50,389 bases of DNA from CAKPSH01 sp964634355 (GTDB lineage Bacteria > Bacillota > Clostridia > TANB77 > CAG-508): NCBI GenBank assembly GCA_964634355.1, contig CAZWIF010000001.1, positions 1 to 50,389 of the forward strand, given 5' to 3'. Positions 25,310 to 36,500 of the stretch are shown here, piece by piece. How positions within the stretch are numbered: the first letter of the stretch is position 1; every line of letters starts with the position of its first letter. The notes below the pieces were generated by a model, which made no database searches, was not told the DNA's origin, and saw nothing but the letters and a program-made list of their open reading frames with translations. The position numbers and the translations under genes are program-made.

Positions 25310-25348
25310 TTTTATAAATTTTAAAAAATGAAGAGGGAGCTAATATAT

Positions 25349-25783
25349 ATGGAACAAATTACAATTGGACAAATATTTAGCATCTTTGCAATACTGGCTG
25401 GTGCGATTGGTTCTATAGGTATCGTTGCTGGAGTCATTGTTAAATTTTGGAAATGGGCTAGCAAAAAAGAAATAAATCCCGTTCTTGATGAAATGGCTGC
25501 AATGGAAAAAAGAATGCTAAATGAAATTAATGCTGGGGGAGATTTAATCAACCAAAAGATAGATGGCTTGAAAAATGATATTAAATTGTTAGACATTAAT
25601 CAATGCAAAGATGTTATCATCAATTATATATCTGCTTTAGAACAAAATAGAAGCATAGATTCTTCTTTTGAGGAACGTGCTTATGAGGCTATGGACAGAT
25701 ATACAAACGTCCTACATCAAAACTCTTACATTCATAAAAGATGGGAAGAAGTTGTTGATAATATAAAGGACATTAAGGAGTAG
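25349..25783 (+). CDS. Membrane-anchored coiled-coil protein, 144 aa
   Basis: ATG 25349 follows AAGAGGGAG (25331-25339); an in-frame ATG at 25328 has no site. One membrane segment spans about residues 9-33 (FSIFAILAGAIGSIGIVAGVI), followed by basic KFWKWASKK and a long soluble helical part with heptad-like spacing. The topology resembles some holin-like or phage membrane proteins, but it lies in the tail cluster rather than in a lysis cassette, and there is no lysin beside it. Roles in DNA injection or superinfection exclusion are possible. Confidence 0.65.
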   Translation: MEQITIGQIFSIFAILAGAIGSIGIVAGVIVKFWKWASKKEINPVLDEMAAMEKRMLNEINAGGDLINQKIDGLKNDIKLLDINQCKDVIINYISALEQNRSIDSSFEERAYEAMDRYTNVLHQNSYIHKRWEEVVDNIKDIKE

Positions 25784-25790
25784 ATGAATA

Positions 25791-25958
25791 TTGGAAATCA
25801 TCGGTATATTTATAGCGTTAATAATTATAGGATTTGTAATAATCCCTGTATGTTTAAATTTATGTAAACAACAAATATGGGAATTTGTTAAAGAGAATAT
25901 AGAGAAAGATGCGAGATATAAAAAGATGGTGAAAGATATGCTGAAAGGAAAAAAATGA
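25791..25958 (+). CDS. Small single-span membrane protein, 55 aa
   Basis: TTG start at 25791, about ten bases after AAGGAG (25775-25780). The frame runs to TGA at 25956-25958, one base before the next gene. Residues 3-25 are strongly hydrophobic (IIGIFIALIIIGFVIIPVCL), followed by a basic amphipathic tail that ends in KMLKGKK-like repeats. A competing ATG at 25784 opens a shorter frame with no hydrophobic pattern. It may work with the membrane protein encoded just upstream. Confidence 0.6.
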   Translation: MEIIGIFIALIIIGFVIIPVCLNLCKQQIWEFVKENIEKDARYKKMVKDMLKGKK

Positions 25959-25959
25959 G

Positions 25960-26499
25960 ATGGAGATTTTAGGAATTGATGCCGCAACTAAAAAGACCGG
26001 CTATAGTATTTTAAATTTTGAAACTGGTAATTTAGTTGATTATGGATTAATAGAAACTAGCTCTGTTGATGTTAGAGAAAGAATGAAGGAAATCTATTCT
26101 AATTTAAAAGAAATAATAATGAATAATAATAACATCAAGGTAGTTGTTGTTGAGGATATACCTGTTAATAATCATTCAAACTTAAAAACGGGTAAGGACT
26201 TATCAATACTACACGGAGTAATATTAGGGGTATGTTTTGAACAACACCTACCTTGTGTAGTTTATGCACCATCGAGTTGGCGTTCAGTTGTAGGGACTTA
26301 TGACGGAACTAGGCAAGGAATGAAAAGAAAAGTGCAAAAACAAGCCGCCGTAAAAAAGGTTAATGAAATATATAATTTAGATTTTAATTATTATGAGCGA
26401 GATACCAAGAAGAAGCAGAGTGATGATGACATAGCTGAGGCTATTATGATTGCTCGTGCTTTTTTTTTGGATGAAAAAGAAAACAAGGAGGAAGAATAA
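25960..26499 (+). CDS. RuvC-like Holliday junction resolvase, 179 aa
   Basis: Residues D7 (ILGIDAATKKTGYSI), E65 (VVVVEDI) and the DDD at 155-157 (QSDDDIAEAIMIA) give the four acidic metal ligands of the RuvC/RNase H fold in correct order and spacing. The length fits phage RuvC-like resolvases. These cut branched DNA so that replication and recombination intermediates can be packaged without stalling the terminase. Finding it among tail genes is unusual but seen in other phages. A lysine-rich segment (RQGMKRKVQKQAAVKK, about 118-133) may contact DNA. Its end carries the ribosome binding site of the next gene. Confidence 0.85.
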   Translation: MEILGIDAATKKTGYSILNFETGNLVDYGLIETSSVDVRERMKEIYSNLKEIIMNNNNIKVVVVEDIPVNNHSNLKTGKDLSILHGVILGVCFEQHLPCVVYAPSSWRSVVGTYDGTRQGMKRKVQKQAAVKKVNEIYNLDFNYYERDTKKKQSDDDIAEAIMIARAFFLDEKENKEEE

Positions 26500-26500
26500 T

Positions 26501-27004
26501 ATGGAAAAAATTGAAAGAAATGGAGTTTCAGTTGAATTAAAAAAAGATTATCTTACTGGTGGACAAATAACCAATTTAATTTCCGAAGTAATGAAAATAT
26601 ATACCAACGGGGAATTTATTGAAGGATATTCTTTTAATCCTGTTGATATGGAAATGAATTTTTATGCTGGATTGTTTTATTACACAATTGAAGGTTACAG
26701 CACAGAAGATAATGAAAAATTTGAAGAGTTTTTTAGTGCCGGGATACATAAAGAATTATTAGAAAGGGTTGAAAATGCTCAACTTGCATACGATTTAATG
26801 TGGAAAAGTGCTAAAGAAGTTAGTAATTCAATCGGTATGATTTTGAATAAAATTAAAAGTTTTCTTGATAAATTACCAGAGCAAGAAGATTTAAATAAAT
26901 TAATGGATAAATTACCAGAAGAATGGAAAGCCATTAAAGATGAATATGACGAAATTATTGGAAAAAATTTAGAAGATAATGAAGTTGAGGGGGACAAGGA
27001 ATAA
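26501..27004 (+). CDS. Unknown protein before the tape measure, 167 aa; chaperone candidate
   Basis: AAGGAGG (26485-26491) precedes ATG 26501. The N-terminal half is mixed (MNFYAGLFYYTIEGYS); the C-terminal half is helical with repeats of DKLPEQEDLNKLMDKLPEEW and an acidic tail. Its place shortly before the tape measure gene is where tail assembly chaperones are usually found; no slippery heptamer or second frame is evident. A terminator overlaps its 3' end. Confidence 0.55.
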   Translation: MEKIERNGVSVELKKDYLTGGQITNLISEVMKIYTNGEFIEGYSFNPVDMEMNFYAGLFYYTIEGYSTEDNEKFEEFFSAGIHKELLERVENAQLAYDLMWKSAKEVSNSIGMILNKIKSFLDKLPEQEDLNKLMDKLPEEWKAIKDEYDEIIGKNLEDNEVEGDKE

Positions 27005-27026
27005 TATTCCACGCCCTCTTTTTTTT
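26987..27026 (+). terminator. Rho-independent terminator overlapping a gene end
   Basis: GAGGG (26987-26991) pairs with CCCTC (27014-27018), and the inner GGAAT/ATTCC adds a second helix; eight T follow from 27019. The left arm lies inside the coding sequence of the 167-aa protein. Together with the terminators at 19531 and 25283 it divides the late region into separately tunable units. Confidence 0.75.
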
Positions 27027-27058
27027 AGGAAATAACAAAATTGAAAGGGGATGGCTTT

Positions 27059-27589
27059 ATGGCTAAAACTTTTACAACTGAAAATGAATTGAAACAGTAT
27101 CTATATAAAATAGAATCTAAAGCTATAGATGCCGTTTCTAAGAAATTATTAGAAGATTTTCAGGAACATTTGGATGAAACTATTTATAACCCAAAACATC
27201 AAGGGATTTATCACAGATACAGAGAAAAGCAGGGTTTTTACTCTGGTTGGGAAATAGTAGCTGGAGCAAAATCTGCAATGAATGATTATGTAAAAACATT
27301 AGTGTTTAATAGCAATAATTTATTACTTCCTCAAGATGATTTCATAAATGAAAATAAAGCTCACGGAGGTAGTAATAGAAGCGATATTAGAGCTATGATG
27401 GCTAAAGTTTTAAATGATTATGGAATGAATAAAACGTACTCTGAGGTGAGTGGTGCCCACTATCTTGATAATGCAGATTGTGCACCAGGGAGGATAGGTT
27501 ATTGGGATTCTTATCTTCAAAATTTAGATGCCAAAATATTAAAATGGTTTGATGATGAACTAGGAAGCTATGGAATAAAAAGGGGGTGA
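27059..27589 (+). CDS. Minor tail or neck protein candidate, 176 aa
   Basis: ATG 27059 follows GAAAGGGGA (27043-27051); an in-frame TTG at 27041 overlaps the site. It begins with a long helix (ELKQYLYKIESKAIDAVSKKLLEDFQEHL), then IYHRYREKQGFYSGWEI and a mixed C-terminal part. The arrangement of helix followed by YxR/GxW strands recalls HK97 gp10-type tail-completion proteins. It lies immediately before the tape measure gene. Confidence in function is low. Confidence 0.5.
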   Translation: MAKTFTTENELKQYLYKIESKAIDAVSKKLLEDFQEHLDETIYNPKHQGIYHRYREKQGFYSGWEIVAGAKSAMNDYVKTLVFNSNNLLLPQDDFINENKAHGGSNRSDIRAMMAKVLNDYGMNKTYSEVSGAHYLDNADCAPGRIGYWDSYLQNLDAKILKWFDDELGSYGIKRG

Positions 27590-27598
27590 CATTAAAAT

Positions 27599-30500
27599 AT
27601 GGATTATAACATAAAATTAGGGATTCAATTAGATGAAAGTTCCATCACTAAAATAAAAACTGATTTAGATACTAAATTAAAAGATGAAAATTTTGAAGTT
27701 AGTTTTAGTTCAACAGGATTAGACGATGTTTCCAAAAAGCTAGATGAAATTAGCACTAAATTAGGAAATGTTTCTAAAGAAGACAGTTTTAATAAAACCT
27801 CTTCCGGTGCAAAAACAGCCTCTAAAGCAGTTGATACTTTAAATAGCAAATTAGAAAAGACTACCAAGCACATTAAGAATCAATCTTTTGCGACAGATAA
27901 TTGGACTTATAACTGGTCTAAAGCAATGCAATCATTCTTGACTTATAATACAGTAACTCAATTCTTTAATACAATAAGCAATGGTATTCAAGATATGATT
28001 ATGGAAGTTAAAGACCTCGATGATTCTTTAACTGAATTAAAGAAAGTAACTGACCTAGAAGGAGAATCCTTAGAAAATTTTGTTAGTGAGGCATACTCGG
28101 CGGGGCAAAATGTAGCTAAAACCGGAAAAGAAATGGTTGATTCGGCTACCTCATTTGCTAAAGCTGGATATGACGATAGTGAAATTTTAAAACTAGGTGA
28201 AGTTGCGGCTATGTATACAAACATCGCCGATGAAGAAATATCAACTGCTGATGCAGCTGATTTTATTATAGCTCAATTAAAAGCATTTAACTTAGAGGCT
28301 AGTGATACCAATGAAACATTAGAAAATTCATATCATATTATAGATGCTGTTAATGAGGTTTCAAATAACTTTGCTGTCAGTTCTTCTGATATAGCAACAA
28401 ATATGGGTAAGGCATCATCGGTAATGGCAAATGCAGGAAACTCAATGGAGCAAATGATTGGCTTAAATAATAGGTCAAGTAAAATAACCTTAATTGACGG
28501 GGAGTTCCTTAGAGATATTATAAACCAACCTATAACAGTAATGTATATAGGGGCTCTGACGTAATGGTCGAGGTATGGTAAAATATATAATATATTGGAT
28601 GACCCGCAGCTAAGCATCCTAAGAGTAAGGATGAAAGTTCAACGATTAGTAAGTCCATATAATTATGGCATAGGCTCAAATGAGCTGAAATGGGTTACAT
28701 TTATGAAACGAATCATAAATGAAGATATAATCTAATCTTATATGAAAATGTAAGGAGTTGTTTTATAATGTATAAAAATCAAAAAAAAACAAAAGAATTT
28801 ATTGAAAATTTTTTTAAAAATAGAGGATATTGTGTAGAGGAAGAATATATTAATTCATCTACTCCTATAAAAATAAAAGATAAAAATGGCTATATTTCCA
28901 AAATAACTTATAGTAATTTAAGAATGGGGGAAAAACCAACTTTTTTTGGAATTAATAATGAATTTTTAGAGGATAATGTCAAAACTCTTATAAAAAAAAC
29001 AAACAAAAATATTGTTTTTGAAAAATATGAAATTATTACTAAAAGTAAAAAAAAAAGAGTTTTAGTTTATATGCAGTGTGAATGTGGCAATCATTTTAAA
29101 AGAGTATTGGATGATATAAATAGAAAAGATAGAGGGTTATATTGTAATGAATGTGCCAAGAGAAAAAGAGGATTAAATCATAGAAAAGACAAAAACGAAA
29201 TGTTTAATAAAATAGAGTCCCTTGGATATAAGATATTAGATAAAAGTAAGCACTATTTGAGAAATGAATACATTGAAGTAATAAATCAAAGAGGATATAG
29301 AGGTTTTGTTAAATATAATTATTTGATGTCAGGGAAACATATGACTATATTTAATGAACATATTAATTTATCTAATTTTGTTTATAATGCTAATATATAT
29401 GCAAAAGAGAATAATATAAATTGTGAAGTATTAGAATTAAGTAAATTAAAAAAATGGAATAGACAGGGATTAAAAATAAAATGTGAATGTGGGAAATTAT
29501 TTGAAACATCTGTTGCTTCTTTTCAAAATGGAAAAATAAGATGTGACAAATGTTCAAACTCTATGTCAAAATTTGAATTTGCAGTCAAATCGTATTTAGA
29601 AGAGAGTAATATTAAATATATTAAAGAATTTTACTTTAATGACTGTAGAGATGTATTACCTTTACCTTTTGATTTTTATTTAGTAGACTTTGATAAAATT
29701 ATTGAGGTTGATGGACAAGGACATTATTATCCTGTTTCTTTTGGGGGAGATAAAGAACAAAATTTCATTATAACTAAAACCCATGATAAAATAAAAAATG
29801 ATTATTGTAGGGAAAAAAATATTCCATTACTTAGATTATCTTATAAAGATATTGAAAATGGAGAGTATATAAAAATTATAAAACAATTCATTGAAGATTA
29901 ATGACCTTCAATTAATATTATGTATTAACTGCTGGTACAGAAATTACAAGAAATGCAAGCAAGGTGGCAAATGGGCTTAAAACAATCACACTTCGCCTCC
30001 AAGAGAATTTTATAAACCCTTGGAATGTACAGAAATGTGCATTAAGAACAAGTTTAATTGCAGGTAATGCGTAAAGCTTCACACCGAAACAAAAAGATGA
30101 AATATGCTTAAGTGGAATGGTACGAAAGTAGAAAAAACGTGAAGATGATATATGGATGAAAATCCTAAGTATTGTAAACAATCGCTGTTCTTGCAGCCAA
30201 GTCTCGAATAGAGAAAGGCTCAACGACTATCCTTTAGACAGGCGAAAAATAAATATGTCAATAGGAGTAGGGCTCAAATCGTAAATGGAGTGGGTGAAAA
30301 TCCCTTAAATCGAAAAGGCTTGCCCTTAACAGGTAATGCTGAAGGTGATGAAATAGTCTGGACTTATGTGAAAGCATAAGAATATATAAAGTTATTAGGA
30401 AATAAGGGGAGAAAAAATGATTAGTCAAATAAAAAGAAATAATTAATAACTTTATATATTAGTGAATGTTGCGTATTCACTATAACAAAATCGGTATGAA

Positions 30501-33500
30501 TGACGAAGGAGAAGAAGACCTTGAGTTACAAGCCCAAATGGAAGAATTATTTAATAAATTAGGAGTATCTGTATATAATGCCAATGGAGAATTAAAAAAT
30601 ACTTATGATATATTAGATACTTTGGCACCTGTTTATGAAAATTTAACAGCTGCCGAGAAAAGTTATGTAACAGAAACAATTGCAGGTTGACTTATACTAG
30701 CCTGACCTTATGGAAACATAAGGGTTAAGAACGAATTTAACTGCTGGGAACTCGTGAAGATAAGTAAGCTACAACATAATTGGAAACGATAAGTGTGAAT
30801 GCGAAAAAATTACTTATTATATGATAATCAGCAACCAAGCTCCGTTATAGGAGAAGGCTCAACGACTATCCCAAATGGGAGTACACTCAAGTGAGTGGAA
30901 AAGGTTCGCATCTATAGATAGATGAAAATATAGTCTAGGCTTATGTGAAAATATAAGAAAGGATATTTAAGATGAAATTAAAATTAATAGAAGAAAAAGA
31001 TATAAATGGGGTAAAACAAAAAGCAAAATATATTGACGAAGAAGGATACTTATATAATTTAGATAATTTAAATAAATCAAAAGGAAGATTTTCAAGATTC
31101 AATCCTTATACTATAGAGAACATACATAATTATATAAAAATTAATAATATTTCTACAAAATTAATAAGCGATACTTTTAATTATGCGGCGAAAAATTGTC
31201 ATTTAACTTTTCAATGTGGTATGTGTCATAAAAATTTTGAGAGAACATGGAATAATTTTTATAAAGGCAAATATAAATATTGTCAAGATTGTATAATTAA
31301 AATACAAGCTAAAGAAAAATATTTTACAATAGACGAAGTAAAGGAAAAATGTTTAAAAAAAGGCTTTAAAGTTATACAAGAGGAATATTATGGAAATCGA
31401 GAGCCATTAGATGTTGAAGATAAAGATGGATATAGAGGAAGAACAACTTGGAATGAAATAAAAAATGGGAAACATTTTATTAAATTTAGGATTCAAAACC
31501 CTTATTTTTATTATAATGTAAGAAATTATTTCAAAATTAATAATTATAATTGTGATATAGTAGAAAATAGTGGAGAAGAACGAAAAAGCAAGTTTAAATT
31601 TATATGTGAGTGTGGAAAAGAGTATATTTCAACATTAGATGAAGTTCTCAATAATACCAAGCCTAGAATTAGATGTAAAGCCTGTTCAAATTCTATTTCT
31701 AATGGTGAAAAGGCTATTATGGATTGGCTTGATAAGAATAAAATAGAATATATATATCAATATAAATTTAATGATTGTAGAAATATAAAACCTTTGCCAT
31801 TCGACTTTTTTTTGCCTAAATTTAATATATGTATAGAATTTGACGGACAGTATCATTTTGAGAGGCAGGCTCATACAACTGAAAAGCAATTTGAATATCA
31901 AAAAATGAGAGACAATATTAAAACTGAATATTGCAAAAATAATGAAATAAAATTAATTAGAATTCCTTATTGGAATTTATATAATAAAAAATATAAGAAT
32001 ATATTGAAACAAAATATCCTTATGTAAAATTAACGACTTTACATTTACTTTACGAAATACCAAGCCCAGAACGCTGCTGCCATACTTTCCAATTGGTCAA
32101 CAGCTGTTGAAGCAACAACAACTGCACTAAACAGTAATGGCAGTGCTGCAGAAGAAAATGCCAAAGTTATGGATTCTGTTCAAGGTCATTTGCAGAAATT
32201 GCAAAGTTCCTGGTCTGAATTTGCAAATAGTATATTTAATTCAGGTATTTTAAAATTATTTATTGATATAGGAAACGCAATGTTAAGTTTTGCTAATATC
32301 AAATTGCCAGGATTAGATACATCTATTGCTAAAATTACAATTCTAGCCGGAGCGATAAAATTATTAACGCCAGCATTAATTGAACTTAAAAATAAAATTA
32401 TGGCTACTACAGATAGCTTAAGTAAAAATTCTATTCAAATGTTAATGAATACGGAAGCTATTGAAGCTTGTGATAAAGCTACTAAGAAACAAATATTAAG
32501 TTTGTTAAGTGCTAAAGGTGCTTACAATAAAAACAACGATTCTTTAAGTAAAAACACAAAAGCTGCTATAAAGAATACTTTAATAAAATCCGGTATGTCT
32601 AAAGCGGATGCTAAAGTTGCTGTTGCGACAATTGCTGAGACTAGTGCCACCAAAGGATTAACCGCTGCTACTTGGGGACAAGTTGCCGCACAGAAAGCTT
32701 TACAAGCTGCAAAATCAATGAGTTTATCTTTATTGGCATCTGCAGCGATTGAAGGGGCAATTAAACTTGTTTCTAAATTAATAGAGGTCTATAAAGAAGG
32801 TCATAAGACTGCCGAGGAAGTATATAATGATGCAAAAGAAGAGTATGATGAAATTCAAACCGAATTAGACGATATAAATAGTCAATTAGAAGAAACAGCT
32901 AATAGAATAGATGAGTTGAATAGTGAAGATAGCTTGTCTTTTATAGAGAAAAGTGAACTTGATAAGCTAAAGGATACAACTAAAGAGCTGATTAAACAAC
33001 AAAAACTTCTTAAAGAGAAAGAGGAAAAAGCACAAAAAGAGAAAGAAAAAGCAGCAGATGCGGCAGCTGAATCTGATTTAAATAGCAACGTCAAATATAA
33101 AACTACAAAAAAATATGTTAAAGATACTTCCTTCTTAACTAATTTTAATAAAAATAATTTGATACCATCCAGTGATAATACATTAAATTTTAATTATCAA
33201 ACAAAAGAATTAGAAACTTATCTTAGTGCATTAGAGGAATTAAAAAATAAGTATAAGGATAATAAAGATTTAGTAAGTCAAATAGATGCTGAAATTAATA
33301 GGGTAAAAACCGATTCAAATGCTACAAACGATGTAGAGGTAAATGTATCAACATCTTTAAAAAAAGCTGCTGAAACTAATGTTAAATCTTATCAAGACTA
33401 TACAAAACAGATAGAAGAAAATAAAAATAAAATAAAAGAATATCAAAAACAAGTTGAAGAGTATGAAGAAAAAAATCCTCTCGTTAAGCAATCAGAAACA

Positions 33501-36500
33501 TTGGGTATGACGCCTCAATTTGAGGTTGGTAGCCAAGAGTCGCAAGACTATTTTGGTTATAAAGCGGCACAAGAACAAATAAAAAAACTACAAGAGGAAC
33601 AAGATAATTTAAATAAAAAAAGAACAACTGCAAAAGATAATTTAAAAGATGAACAAACAGCTTATGAAAATATTTTAACTAATGAAGAATATCGAAATGA
33701 TTTGTCTGATGAAGAATTACAGAAATTATATGAACAATATGAATTGATTTTAAAAATATCCGACCCAAATAAATATAAAGATATGAAATTTACAGATTTT
33801 ATGAGTGACGATGACAATAAAGATGCTGCAAATCAGTTATTAAGTTTAAAAGATGCCGGAAAAGTTACTGCTAAACAAATTAAGGAATTAGCTAAAGAAT
33901 TTCCTGAATTTAATAATTATTTAACCAATACAGATACATCGGCACAGGAGGCGGCTGACCAATTAAATAGTATGACTGGTGAAACTGAGGCATTATTAAA
34001 AGCTCAAATAGAGTCTGTTGATTCTTGGTCTGATACTATGTCAAATCTCCAATCGCAATATGACACTTTAACATCGGCTGTAGATGAATATAATAATAGT
34101 GGTTATATTAGTGGCTCAACGATGAAAAGTCTGGTAGATAGTGGTGTATTACAATATTTAGAATGGGAAAATGGACAATTAGTCGCCAACACAGGTGCTC
34201 TTTATGATAATGCAGATGCTGCAAAAATACTTGCATTAACTGAATTACAAACTGCGTATGCTAAAGATGTTCTTGCTATTACAACCGGTGATTTAACAGA
34301 CGCATCAGAAACAGCAAAAAACATTATTAAAGGCGAGAAGGATGAAATGGATGGCTTAGGAGATATTGCCAAGGCACAAGCTAAAGGATTATTCACTCTT
34401 GCGACAGCCGAAGCTGCTGCTGGTGACCCTGAGGCTGTTGCAGCTAAAGCCGAACAAATTAATAAATTAAATGATGCTTATAATAATATGGCTAAAACCA
34501 TGACCGAATTTGATTATAGCAGTGCAAGAGTAACTAGATATTCAGGTTCTAGTGACTCATCTGGTTCCAGCTCATCATCATCATCTTCAAAAGAATGGTG
34601 GGAAGAAGAACTAGACAACCTCAAAGACCAATTTGATTATAGTGAAATAACTATAAATGAATATATAAATGGACTTCAAGCTTTATTAAATAAGACTGAA
34701 GAGGGTTCAGAAGCTTGGAAGAAAATCAATAAAGAGCTTCAAAAGCAACGTCTCGATAAAGTTAAAGATGACTATGATGCCGGAAGAATCTCATTGACAC
34801 AATATATTAACGAACTTAAAAATTTACAAAAGGCATATAAAGCAGGAACAGACGCTTGGAATGATTTAGCAGATGCAATAAAAGATGCACAGCTGGATTT
34901 ATTAAAAGAACAACAATCTGATTTAGAGGCAGCATTATCTGCTGTTAACAATTTATTAGATGACCAAATAGATAAATATGAGGAAGCTAAAGATGCTGCT
35001 GATGAAAAATATGATGACGAAATAGAAAAACTTGAGGATTTACAAGAAGAGCTTGAAGAACAAGATGACAATTATCAAAGAGCACAACAGGCTGTTCTTG
35101 ATTATTTAAATGAACAACTAGACGCATTAAATGAACAAAAAGATTCAGTAGAAGAATATTATGATACTGTTATAGATGCTATAGAGAAGATGAATGAAGA
35201 ACAGTCTGAATCTATAGAATTAGCAGAGGCTTATGAATCATTGATGAACGCAATGACACAAAAGTCGAAGAAGGTAAAATATATGCTTTCTATAAAGATA
35301 GCTCAAAACGGGGAAACTCCTGAGAAGGACAATCCCGTGGGTAAGATTTATTTTAAATATATTATAATGAAAGGAGTAGAATTATGGCTAGTGGTAAAAG
35401 ATACACTATCGAAGAATTTAAAAATAAATTATTTAAAATAAAATCCCGTAACGACCACAGAGATATAGGTAACTATACTCGTATGCTATCCTTTCACTAA
35501 ATGTGATTGAAGGTATGGTCTGAACTGCAAATATAATCTAAAAAATGAAATTGCAGAGTTAGGTTTAACGACCTAACCGCCACATTGTGTGGTCAGTAAT
35601 CTATAAGATGAAAGTAACAGAGTTTGATATAAAGAAGGACTCGGTAAAAAGTTAGCCGAGTATAAAGATAACTATATCGGTCAAATGCTAGAAGTAGTAC
35701 AGACCGAGGTAAGATTGAATTTAAGGAGGTGCGTTTATGGGTAAAACAAAAAAAAAGACGCATCAAGAATTTTTAAAAGAAATGAAAATAAAACATCCAA
35801 ATTTAGAAATTACAGGTATTTACTATAATTCGTCAAGTAGAATTTCTTATATTTGTAAAAAATGTGGTTTGCATTGGAGTGCTAAAGCTGCAAAATTAAG
35901 CTTAGGCAGAGGATGTCCCAAGTGTGCAGGAAATAAGAGAAAAACTACCGAAGAATTTATTAAAGAAGTAAATAAGATAAATCCCAATATTAAAGTTTTA
36001 AGTGAATATAAAAGCACTTCTAATAAAGTGCTTTTTAAATGCAAGAAATGTGGGTATGAGTGGGAAACTTTTCCTGGTGGTGTATTAAGGGGAAAAGGAT
36101 GTATGATTTGCGGAAAAAAAAGTATGGGAGATAAATTAAGAAAATCTCATAAAGATTTTGCGAATGAAATTTCCTTAATTAATAATAATATAGAATTGAC
36201 AAGTGAATATCGAGGACAGAAAGAAAAAATATGGTGTCAATGCAAGAAATGTCGATATGAGTGGGAAACTTTTCCTACTACATTGTTAGCAGGACATGGA
36301 TGTCCTAACTGTTCCTTATCTAAAGGAGAAGAACAAATTTCAATAATTCTAAATAAATATAATTTACTATATGAAACTCAAAAAAAATTCTCAGGTTTAA
36401 TTGGAGTTGGAGGAAATCAATTATCTTATGATTTTTATATTCCAGAATTAAATCTTTTAATTGAATATCAAGGGAAACAACATAAAAGACCTATAGAATA

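Noticed and set aside
25349..25783. Holin
   Set aside because: Single membrane span, long soluble helical part, no neighbouring endolysin; position in the tail cluster.
26450..27004. Programmed frameshift of tail assembly chaperones before the tape measure
   Set aside because: No overlapping second frame with a slippery heptamer was found; the apparent overlap with the RuvC-like gene disappears when the start is placed at 26501.
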